Positions 7,121 through 17,432 of a stretch of DNA of 18,418 bases are shown piece after piece (the stretch's first letter is position 1; every line of letters begins with the position of its first letter). The position numbers and the translations under genes were made by a program. The DNA comes from an uncultured Verrucomicrobiae bacterium. GTDB lineage: Bacteria; Verrucomicrobiota; Verrucomicrobiia; Palsa-1439. Under the pieces are notes generated by a model. The model ran no database searches and had not been told where the DNA came from. It was given only the letters and a program-made list of their open reading frames with translations. The DNA is taken from NCBI GenBank assembly GCA_937927265.1, contig CALBCO010000076.1, positions 1 through 18,418 of the forward strand. Reading direction: 5' to 3'.

Positions 7121-7194
7121 TTGGTAGGGACGGACCGGCGGGCCGTCCGTTGCTGTCAACGACGCGGCGCGCCCGGCGGTCGCGCCCTACCAAC
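7121..7194. repeat. REP-like two-armed palindrome, copy 1
   Basis: The left arm begins TTGGTAGGGACGGACC and the right arm ends GGCGGTCGCGCCCTACCAA. The arms are imperfect inverted copies around a short spacer. The left arm is the 'B' variant (GGGACGGACC...CCGTCCG) and the right arm the reverse of the 'A' variant (GGGCGCGACC...GGCGCGCC). It fills the gap between the FAD oxidoreductase and the Rieske gene. The Rieske ribosome site GGAGAG follows right after it. Confidence 0.85.
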
Positions 7195-7206
7195 GGAGAG
7201 TTGGTC

Positions 7207-7692
7207 ATGACGACACAAGCTACGAGCAAACGTTCGCGGCTCGACCCGGAACCGATGTCGCGGCGCGACTTCCTTGGCAAAGGCTCGTTGTGGGCGACGG
7301 CGGCGGCGCTCGGCGTCGCGACGCTTGGCATGTTGCGGTTGCCGAAAGCCGCGGTGTTGTCGTCGCCGTCGAAGAAATTCAAGGTGACCTTGCCGGACTC
7401 GCTGCCTCCCGGCCAACCATTCATCCCGCCGGGCCGGTCGGTGGCGTTGTACCGCGATGCGGAAGGCGTGTATGCGGTGTCGTTGATCTGCACGCATCTG
7501 GGGTGCATCGTCAAACAACACTCGGACGGTTTCGAGTGTCCGTGTCACGGGTCGCAGTTCAAGGCGGACGGCGCGGTCGTGAAAGGCCCGGCCCCGCGCG
7601 CGTTGGCCTGGCACAAAGTCACCGGCAGCGCAGGCAACTACGTCGTGGACGAAGGCGTGACCGTCCCCCCCGGCACGTATTTGAAAGCATGA
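7207..7692 (+). CDS. Rieske [2Fe-2S] protein, Tat-exported
   Basis: 161 residues. The N-terminus carries a Tat signal, SRRDFLGKG (18-26), followed by a hydrophobic stretch that probably stays as the membrane anchor. The Rieske domain binds its cluster with CTHLGC (C95, H97) and CPCHGS (C113, H114); C100 and C111 are placed to form the usual disulfide, and GPAPRAL follows as in bc/b6f proteins. It takes an electron from quinol at the cytochrome b Qo site on the outer membrane face and passes it to a c-type cytochrome. I chose ATG 7207 because GGAGAG lies 7 bases ahead and the signal begins soon after; the longer frame runs back into the REP-like palindrome. Its natural partner, the cytochrome b gene, is 700 bp away, separated by an antisense toxin-antitoxin pair. 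Confidence 0.95.
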   Translation: MTTQATSKRSRLDPEPMSRRDFLGKGSLWATAAALGVATLGMLRLPKAAVLSSPSKKFKVTLPDSLPPGQPFIPPGRSVALYRDAEGVYAVSLICTHLGCIVKQHSDGFECPCHGSQFKADGAVVKGPAPRALAWHKVTGSAGNYVVDEGVTVPPGTYLKA

Positions 7693-7724
7693 GAACGTCG
7701 AACAACCAATCTTGCCGTTTCCGT

Positions 7725-8087
7725 TCAGGCGGGCCGGAAACGAACGCGCCAGCCTTCGACAATCGCCAAGCGGCCCGGCAGTTGGGCCAACCAGTCGGCG
7801 CGCAGCAGGAACGTCTCGAGCACTTTGACCACTTGGGCCGCAGTTGCATCGTCGGGGAGTTGCAGCACCACAATTCCGGCGTAATCGGCGGGCGGGTAAT
7901 TGCGAATGTCCGCAAAGTCGAAGTCGCGGGTCGCGATCGCGAGTTGGTTGCGTCGGGCGTGGGAGGCAATCACGTCGTCGCTGGCGTGCCGCAAGCCGAT
8001 GTCGCGCACATCAACGGCTTCGTGTCCCAAGCGATGCAACAACGGGCCGGCGGAACGCGGCAGGCTGGCATCCAGCAGAAAGCGCAT
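7725..8087 (-). CDS. DUF5615 PIN-like toxin
   Basis: 120 residues. The start MRFLLDASLPRSAGPLLHRL and the blocks HEAVDVRDIGL, SDDVIASHARRN and LAIATRDFDFADI match the DUF5615 family, a PIN-like (Mut7-C-type) fold with conserved acidic residues (D6, D27 region, D55-D57 region) expected to bind metal and cut RNA. It is nearly always encoded after a DUF433 antitoxin, as here with a gap of 9 bp. It lies antisense to the respiratory genes between Rieske and cytochrome b. RNase activity is a family-level expectation; I see an intact frame with the acidic positions kept. Confidence 0.85.
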   Translation of the reverse strand: MRFLLDASLPRSAGPLLHRLGHEAVDVRDIGLRHASDDVIASHARRNQLAIATRDFDFADIRNYPPADYAGIVVLQLPDDATAAQVVKVLETFLLRADWLAQLPGRLAIVEGWRVRFRPA

Positions 8088-8096
8088 CGCCGAGAC

Positions 8097-8318
8097 TCAG
8101 GTGGGCAGGAGATGATGTTGTTCCTGATCCACCAATTCGCCGGCAAACTTCAACGCGGCGCGAATGTCCTCGTCGGTCAAATCGTACTCGCGTCGGACCT
8201 CGTCGAACGTCATGCCCCCGGCCAAGCTGCCGACCACCAAGGCGATTGGCGTCCGCGTGCCGCGGATGACCGGTTTGCCGTGGCAAATCTTTGGATCAAT
8301 GACGATTCGTTCATGCAT
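8097..8318 (-). CDS. DUF433 antitoxin
   Basis: 73 residues. DPKICHGKPVIRGTRTPIA near the N-terminus, followed by LAGGMTFDEVRREYDLTDED and IRAALKFA, is the standard DUF433 pattern, a small winged-helix DNA-binding protein that is the usual partner of DUF5615 toxins. I chose ATG 8318 because the conserved domain starts right there; the frame is open to 8357 but the extra residues look unrelated. No strong ribosome site is visible. In such pairs the antitoxin usually represses its own promoter, which would lie in the 80 bp before the cytochrome b gene and point the opposite way. Confidence 0.85.
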   Translation of the reverse strand: MHERIVIDPKICHGKPVIRGTRTPIALVVGSLAGGMTFDEVRREYDLTDEDIRAALKFAGELVDQEQHHLLPT

Positions 8319-8401
8319 GACGCGGGACAGCTTACGCGATCCGCCCGCCCCGCGCAAGCTTGCCGGCGACGCTCACAACAGACGGATCACAGGTAATCGT
8401 G

Positions 8402-9955
8402 ATGGATACCGGACTCCAAACCAAATCCGCGCTCCGCGAATTCGCGGATAATCTCTGGCATGCGCCGCGGCGGATCGCGGAGACGATGTTCCGCAGCGGG
8501 AAACCGAACACCGACCGGACCCGTTCGACGTTTGTGTTTGGAAATGTGTTCCTGCACCTGCACCCGGCGCGCACGCACCGCTGGTCGTTGCGCTGGTGCA
8601 CGACGTGGGGGGTGGGCATCCTGTGCGGCGCGTCGTTTTTGATCACGCTCGTGACCGGCGTGCTGCTGATGTTTTATTACAAGCCGTACCCGGACGTGGC
8701 GTACCAGTCCATCAAGGATATTCATTTCGTCGTGCCGACCGGGCAATTCATCCGCAACATCCATCGTTGGGCGGCGAACCTGATGGTGATCGGCGTGTTT
8801 TTGCACATGGCGCGGGTGTTTTACACGGCGGCCTACCGGGCACCGCGCGAGTTCAACTGGCTCATCGGGATGGGGCTGTTCATCGTGACGCTGGCGTTGT
8901 CCTTTACCGGCTATCTGTTGCCGTGGGATCAATTGGCGTACTGGGCCATTACCATCGGCGCAAACATCGCCCAGTCGCCGCGCGAGATCACCGACGCGCT
9001 CGGCATCACCGACAAGTTCGACATCGGCGGGTTGCAACGGCAACTGTTGCTCGGCTCGGACGTCGTCGGCGAGGAGGCGCTGATCCGGTTTTATCTGTTG
9101 CACGTGATGATTCTGCCGTTGGCGCTGGCGATGTTGATGGCGGTGCATTTCTGGCGGATTCGCAAGGACGGCGGGCTGGCGCGGCCGGACGATGCGGACC
9201 AGCGGCTTGGGCCGCCACCGGGCGACACGTATCCGGTCTTCACCGAAGCGCCGCAGAAGACGTATCAACTGGCCGCCGTTGTCAAAGGCCGCACGCCGGC
9301 CGTCGGACGCGGCCCGGAGAACACCGTGCCGACGATGCCGCATTTGTTTTACGCCGAACTGGGCGTGTTCATGCTCACCATCCTCATCTGTCTTGGCTTG
9401 GCGATTTGGATGGATGCGCCGTTGAAGGAGCTTGCCAACCCGAACGTGCCGGAGAATCCCGCGAAAGCGCCGTGGTATTTTCTCGGCTTGCAGGAACTCG
9501 TCTCCTACTCGGCGTTCATGGGCGGGGTCGGGATTCCGATGATTGTGTTGATCGGGCTGGGGCTGATTCCGTATCTCGACCGCGAGAAAACCGGCACGGG
9601 CGAATGGTTTGGTGGGCCGGGCGGCGGGCGGCTCGTCGCGTCGTCGGCTGCGTTTGGGTTGGCGGCGGTGCTGGCGGTGGAAGTGTTCGCGATCCGATTT
9701 GGCTGGCTGCGCGAATGGTTTCCCGGCATCCCGCAACTGGTCATCACCTTCATCAATCCCGGCACGCTGATCGCCGCGATTTACGCGTTGTACTCGCTGC
9801 GGGTCGTGCGGCGGTTCAACTCGGTGCGCGCCGGCGCGCTGGCGTTGTTCACCTGTTTCCTGTGCGGGTTTGTGGTGCTGACGATTGTCGGCACCTATTT
9901 CCGCGGCCCGAACTGGCATTTCTACTGGTCGCCCGCCGACTGGCCGATGCACTGA
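8402..9955 (+). CDS. Cytochrome b (fused b6/subunit IV type) of a Rieske/cytochrome b complex
   Basis: 517 residues, an integral membrane protein binding two b hemes. The His pairs are H121-x13-H135 (HRWAANLMVIGVFLH) and H234-x14-H249. The 14-residue spacing in the second pair is that of cytochrome b6, not mitochondrial cytochrome b. LPWDQ follows the third helix. The C-terminal half carries ENPAKAPWYFLGLQE, the Qo-site loop counterpart of PEWYF in subunit IV, so b6 and subunit IV are fused, as in many bacteria using menaquinone. Further hydrophobic helices run to the end, more than in b6 plus IV alone. It oxidises quinol (or reduces quinone) together with the Rieske protein. ATG 8402 gives a hydrophilic N-terminus; a GTG lies just ahead. 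The next gene starts 4 bp after the stop. Confidence 0.97.
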   Translation: MDTGLQTKSALREFADNLWHAPRRIAETMFRSGKPNTDRTRSTFVFGNVFLHLHPARTHRWSLRWCTTWGVGILCGASFLITLVTGVLLMFYYKPYPDVAYQSIKDIHFVVPTGQFIRNIHRWAANLMVIGVFLHMARVFYTAAYRAPREFNWLIGMGLFIVTLALSFTGYLLPWDQLAYWAITIGANIAQSPREITDALGITDKFDIGGLQRQLLLGSDVVGEEALIRFYLLHVMILPLALAMLMAVHFWRIRKDGGLARPDDADQRLGPPPGDTYPVFTEAPQKTYQLAAVVKGRTPAVGRGPENTVPTMPHLFYAELGVFMLTILICLGLAIWMDAPLKELANPNVPENPAKAPWYFLGLQELVSYSAFMGGVGIPMIVLIGLGLIPYLDREKTGTGEWFGGPGGGRLVASSAAFGLAAVLAVEVFAIRFGWLREWFPGIPQLVITFINPGTLIAAIYALYSLRVVRRFNSVRAGALALFTCFLCGFVVLTIVGTYFRGPNWHFYWSPADWPMH

Positions 9956-9959
9956 CGCC

Positions 9960-11594
9960 ATGAATAAGAACAAATATCTTCTGCTCATTTCCAGCCTCGG
10001 CTGCTTGGCGTTGTTGTTGGTGGCGGCGGCGCAGGAGAACATCTTCAAACCGTGGCGACGCATCCAATCCGCCGCGCGCGCGGAAGCCGGTCCGATCGAA
10101 GTCAAACTCCGGCAAATCGTCGTGCCCGGCCTGCGGACCGCCGACCGTTGCGTCACCTGTCACGTCGGCATGGCGCCGGGCGAATCCGGCGTGACCGGAC
10201 CGAAAGTTGTCGCCGCGCACAAACGAATGCCGCACGATCCCGCCGACTTCGGCTGCACCGTCTGCCATGCCGGGCAGAGTTACGCGACCGAGAAAGCCGA
10301 CGCCCACGGCGACGTGCCCCACTGGCCGTCGCCGATGATCCCGGCCAAGTACGCCTATGCCGGTTGCGGTAGTTGTCACACGCACGTCCGCGTTCCGAAC
10401 ACGACCGCGCTCGAACGCGGCCGGTTGGTCTTTCAACGCCTCGATTGCTACGCCTGTCACCGCGTGGACGGACGCGGCGGGACGTTGCGGGTCGGCGGCG
10501 CGCACGGGATGGAAGGCCCGGATCTCTCCAGCGCGGGCGCGACCGGCTACGATCCGCGTTGGTACGAGAAACATCTCGCAAAATCGGAATGGAAAAACCT
10601 GTTCGGCCCGATCAACGCGGCTGACCGGGCGGATTTGGCGGTGTTTCTCGATTCGCACGTCGGCGCGCCCGGCCTCGTCGAAGCCAAAGCGCTGTTCCAC
10701 TCGCTCGGTTGCCGGGGTTGTCACAAGGTCAACGGCGTCGGCGGCGACGACGGCCCGGATCTTACCCGCGCCGGCCAGCGCGACCCCGCGCTGACCGATT
10801 TCAGCCGCGTGACCGGCGAGCGGACGCTGGAGAATTGGCACAAACAACATCTGCGCGACCCAGCCAGGATCGTCCCCGGCTCCGCGATGCCGGCGATGGG
10901 ATTGACCGACGAACAGATCGAGCAACTGACGTTCTACATTTTCTCGCTGCGCCACAGCAATTTCCCCGAAGCCTACTGGCCGAAAGATCGCATCCGCGCG
11001 GAGCGTTTTGGCGAACGCGAATTCGCCACCGACGGCGCGACGTTGTACACGACCTTCTGCGCCGCGTGCCACGGCGCGAACGGCGAAGGCCGCCGCTACC
11101 CCGGTATGCCGCTGTTCCCGGCGGTCGGCAATCCCGATTTCCTCGCGGTGGCTTCAGACGAGTTTCTCGCGCAAGCGATCACCAGAGGCCGGCCCGGCCG
11201 ACGGATGCCGGCCTGGGGTGAGAAGGAAGGCGGATTGCGACCGGAAGAAATCAGCGCTGTCGTGCAGCACCTGCGCCGTCTGGGCGGCCCGGCCGAGCCG
11301 GACACCAAACCGTCGCGCTGGGCGCAGGGCGATGTGGCTGCCGGCAAGAAGCTCTACGCGGTCAACTGCGCCGGTTGCCACGGCGCAGACGGCAAAGGCG
11401 GCGAAGCGTTGGCGTTGAACAACGCCGGTCTGCTCGCCGCCGCCAGCGACACGTATTTGTTCAAGACGATCGAACGCGGTCGGCGCGGCACGGCGATGCC
11501 GGGCTTCACCCAAGCATCCACCGTTCACCCCGCGCTGTCGCCGGAAGAAATCGAAGCGCTCGTGAGCTTCATCCGGACGTGGGAGAAACGGTGA
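9960..11594 (+). CDS. Heptaheme c-type cytochrome
   Basis: 544 residues. An N-terminal hydrophobic segment (residues 6-24) acts as uncleaved anchor or signal. Seven CxxCH sites begin at C64, C99, C136, C163, C251, C367 and C470, so seven covalent hemes. The first three are close together in a small multiheme module; the fourth and fifth look like mono-heme domains (EGPDLS and GPDLTRAG, with methionine in GSAMPAMG). The last two (CAACHGANG, CAGCHGADG) are ordinary class I cytochrome c domains with distal RRMPAWG and GTAMPGF. It follows cytochrome b by 4 bp, so it should replace cytochrome c1/f and carry electrons on the periplasmic side between the bc complex and the molybdoenzyme. I do not recognise this exact domain order as a named protein. 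Confidence 0.95.
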   Translation: MNKNKYLLLISSLGCLALLLVAAAQENIFKPWRRIQSAARAEAGPIEVKLRQIVVPGLRTADRCVTCHVGMAPGESGVTGPKVVAAHKRMPHDPADFGCTVCHAGQSYATEKADAHGDVPHWPSPMIPAKYAYAGCGSCHTHVRVPNTTALERGRLVFQRLDCYACHRVDGRGGTLRVGGAHGMEGPDLSSAGATGYDPRWYEKHLAKSEWKNLFGPINAADRADLAVFLDSHVGAPGLVEAKALFHSLGCRGCHKVNGVGGDDGPDLTRAGQRDPALTDFSRVTGERTLENWHKQHLRDPARIVPGSAMPAMGLTDEQIEQLTFYIFSLRHSNFPEAYWPKDRIRAERFGEREFATDGATLYTTFCAACHGANGEGRRYPGMPLFPAVGNPDFLAVASDEFLAQAITRGRPGRRMPAWGEKEGGLRPEEISAVVQHLRRLGGPAEPDTKPSRWAQGDVAAGKKLYAVNCAGCHGADGKGGEALALNNAGLLAAASDTYLFKTIERGRRGTAMPGFTQASTVHPALSPEEIEALVSFIRTWEKR

Positions 11595-11623
11595 GTAATG
11601 GCGTTTCCATATTTGACGGGTCT

Positions 11624-11651
11624 GTCGTCATTTATCATGATATATGACGAC
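11624..11651. promoter_or_regulatory. 28-bp near-perfect palindrome over the ATPase start codon
   Basis: GTCGTCAT and ATGACGAC form the outer arms around TATCATGATA; only one symmetric base pair is mismatched. ATGACGAC then repeats directly at 11653-11660. The palindrome covers the ATG at 11644, so a bound repressor would block transcription or initiation. It could be an operator for the ATPase or a footprint of its insertion. Confidence 0.7.
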
Positions 11652-12819
11652 TATGACGACAAACTTACCATCTGCAGAGGTCGCTCCCTTCATCGGGCGG
11701 GCGGTGGATTTGGCGGGGCTTTTGGCCAAGAAGTCGTATTTCCTGTTTGGGCCGCGCCAGACAGGCAAGACGACGTTGGTGCGCCATGTGTTGCCACAGG
11801 CGCGGGTGTACGATCTGTTGGATTCGACGGTCTATCTGGCGCTCAGTCACCGGCCATCGCGGTTGGCGGAGGAGCTTGGACCGCGTGACAAGCTCGTGGT
11901 GCTCGACGAAATCCAGCGATTGCCGGCGTTGCTCAACGAGGTGCATCGGTTGATCGAGGAGCGCGGCATCCGCTTTCTGCTCACCGGCTCGAACGCGCGC
12001 AAGCTGCGGCAGGGCGGCGTCAACCTGCTTGGTGGTCGCGCCCGCACGATGCATCTGCACCCGCTCACGGCGAAGGAACTCGGCGACCGTTTCAATCTCG
12101 ACCGGGCGTTGACGCGCGGGTTGCTGCCCTCGATCTATTTCTCCGATGACCCGAAGGCTGATCTCACAGCGTATGCCGGAACGTATTTGCAGCAGGAGAT
12201 TGTTGCCGAAGGCGCGACGCGCAACCTGCCGGCGTTCAGCCGGTTTCTGCGCGTGGCCGCGCTCTGCAACGGCACAATCGTCAACTTCACCAACATCGGC
12301 AACGATGCTCAGGTCGCGCGCACGACGGTCTATGAGTACTTCGAGATCCTGAAGGACACCCTGCTGATCCAGGAGTTGCCGGCGTGGCAGAAATCGAAGA
12401 AACGCAAACCGCTGGTCAGTTCCAAATACTACTTCTTCGATGTCGGTGTCGTCGCGGCGCTGCAAGGCCGGGAGTTCCGTCGCGGCACGCCCGAGTATGG
12501 CGAGGCGGTGGAAACGTGGCTTTTGCACGAACTGGTTTGTTACCGGGATTATGTGTCGGGTGAGCCGTTGAGCTACTGGCGGTCCACCTCCGGGTTCGAG
12601 GTGGATTTCCTGCTGGGTGACCACACGGCCATTGAGGTGAAGGCCAAGGAGAACATTGCGCCGCAAGACCTGCGCTCGCTGCGCGCGTTGGCCGAGGAGA
12701 AGAAGCTGAAGCGGCTGGTCTGCGTTGGCTTTGAACCGCGCCGCCGCCAACTTGACGGCATCACGGTCTATCCGGTGCAGCAATTCTTGGAGGCGCTCTG
12801 GGGTGGCGAATTCAAGTGA
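11644..12819 (+). CDS. AAA_14/DUF4143 family ATPase
   Basis: 391 residues. Walker A is GPRQTGKT (36-43), Walker B VVLDE (85-89) and sensor 1 TGSNARKL (114-121). A winged-helix DUF4143 region follows (about 205-260). At the C-terminus EVD (319-321) and EVK (331-333) form a PD-(D/E)xK nuclease-like motif. This family is common, often mobile, and its function is poorly defined; defence or toxin-like roles have been suggested for relatives. It has no evident link to respiration and sits between the heptaheme cytochrome and nxrA as an insertion. Two ATGs (11644 and 11653) could serve as start; neither has a clear ribosome site, and both lie in or beside the palindrome. The next gene has its own strong AAGGAGT. 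Confidence 0.9.
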   Translation: MTTMTTNLPSAEVAPFIGRAVDLAGLLAKKSYFLFGPRQTGKTTLVRHVLPQARVYDLLDSTVYLALSHRPSRLAEELGPRDKLVVLDEIQRLPALLNEVHRLIEERGIRFLLTGSNARKLRQGGVNLLGGRARTMHLHPLTAKELGDRFNLDRALTRGLLPSIYFSDDPKADLTAYAGTYLQQEIVAEGATRNLPAFSRFLRVAALCNGTIVNFTNIGNDAQVARTTVYEYFEILKDTLLIQELPAWQKSKKRKPLVSSKYYFFDVGVVAALQGREFRRGTPEYGEAVETWLLHELVCYRDYVSGEPLSYWRSTSGFEVDFLLGDHTAIEVKAKENIAPQDLRSLRALAEEKKLKRLVCVGFEPRRRQLDGITVYPVQQFLEALWGGEFK

Positions 12820-12841
12820 TGCAGACTGAAAGGAGTCACAA

Positions 12842-16291
<3,450 letters not shown>

Positions 16292-16293
16292 TC

Positions 16294-17421
16294 ATGGCGC
16301 GCGTGAATAATTGGCAACTGGGACGGGAGATGGCGTATTGGTATCCCGAGAACCGGCCGCAGAAACAATTCGCGGCGGTGTTCGACATCAACAAGTGCAT
16401 CGCGTGCCAGACCTGCACGCTCGCTTGCAAGACCACGTGGACCTCCGGCAAGGGGCAGGAGTACATGCTCTGGAACAACGTCGAGTCCAAGCCGTACGGG
16501 TTCTATCCGCTGGCGTGGGATTTGAAATTGTTGCAGATGCTCGGCGGCGCAAACTGGGTCAAGGGCGTGTATCCCGGTCAAACCATTTTCGAGTCCGCGC
16601 CCGCCGGCAAGCGCGCGCTCGGGTGGCGCCCGGAAGAACGCGACTATGCGTATCCGAACGTGGGCGAGGATGATTGCGCCGGGCAGATCGAGAATGGGGC
16701 GGGGCTGCAGGTGCCGCATCTGACGTGGTTCTTCTACCTCGCCCGGATCTGCAATCATTGCACGTATCCCTCGTGTCTGGCGTCGTGTCCGCGCGGTTCG
16801 ATTTACAAGCGGCAGGAGGACGGCATCGTGCTGGTGGATCAGGGACGTTGCCACGGGTATCAGGAATGCGTCCAAGCGTGTCCGTACAAGAAGGTGTTCT
16901 TCAACCCGCTGACCGGCACGAGCGAGAAATGCATCGCCTGTTTCCCGAAAATCGAGAAGGGCCTGCAACCGCAATGCTTCGTCAACTGCATCGGCAAAAT
17001 CCGCATGGCCGGCTGGATCAGCGCGCCGGACAAAGCCAATCCCGACAACCCGATTGATTATCTGGTCCACATCAGGAAAGTGGCGCGCCCGTTGTTCCCG
17101 CAATTCGGGCTGGAACCGAACGTCTATTACATCCCGCCGATTCACGCGCCGGATTCGTTTCTGCACCAGATGTTCGGGCCGGGCACGAAGGAGGCGATTG
17201 AGGTGTACCGCAACACGCCGAACGATCCCGATCTGGCGGCGTTGATGTGCTTGTTCGGGTGTAGCGAGAAAGTCATGCCCCGCTGGAAACGCACCGGCGA
17301 CGTGGTCATGGGAATGGAGGAGGACGGCACGGAGATCGTGCGCGTGCCGGTGCGCGAGCCCGTCCACATCCGGCAGGCCTTTGACCAGAAACATCAAATC
17401 GCCCGGATCAACTGTCCGTGA
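16294..17421 (+). CDS. nxrB: Iron-sulfur beta subunit, NxrB/NarH-like
   Basis: 375 residues, begun 2 bp after nxrA stops. Four cysteine groups would hold the usual clusters: C35, C38, C41, C45 (CIACQTCTLAC); C153, C156, C161, C165 (CNHCTYPSCLASCP); C186, C192, C196 (CHGYQECVQACPYKK); C213, C216, C228, C232. The N-terminus (NWQLGREMAYWYPE, then YMLWNNVESKPYG) and FYLARICNHCTYP resemble NxrB of Nitrospira and anammox bacteria. It is shorter than Nitrospira NxrB (about 430), mostly from smaller loops at residues 75-140. C45 is a normal cysteine; as I recall, Nitrospira NxrB has aspartate there. It wires the alpha subunit to the heme b gamma subunit and has no signal of its own, so it is probably carried out by the alpha subunit's Tat signal. 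Confidence 0.93.
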   Translation: MARVNNWQLGREMAYWYPENRPQKQFAAVFDINKCIACQTCTLACKTTWTSGKGQEYMLWNNVESKPYGFYPLAWDLKLLQMLGGANWVKGVYPGQTIFESAPAGKRALGWRPEERDYAYPNVGEDDCAGQIENGAGLQVPHLTWFFYLARICNHCTYPSCLASCPRGSIYKRQEDGIVLVDQGRCHGYQECVQACPYKKVFFNPLTGTSEKCIACFPKIEKGLQPQCFVNCIGKIRMAGWISAPDKANPDNPIDYLVHIRKVARPLFPQFGLEPNVYYIPPIHAPDSFLHQMFGPGTKEAIEVYRNTPNDPDLAALMCLFGCSEKVMPRWKRTGDVVMGMEEDGTEIVRVPVREPVHIRQAFDQKHQIARINCP

Positions 17422-17432
17422 TTGAGGTCATC

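Noticed and set aside
7103..7210. 35-codon frame starting in an ATGA overlap after the FAD oxidoreductase
   Set aside because: Nearly all of it is the REP-like palindrome; the encoded GAPGGRALP-type residues recur from the same repeat elsewhere. Not a likely gene.
7716..7742. CGTTTCCG / CGGAAACG 8-bp stem after the Rieske gene
   Set aside because: No T-run follows and it overlaps the end of the toxin gene; too weak to call a terminator.
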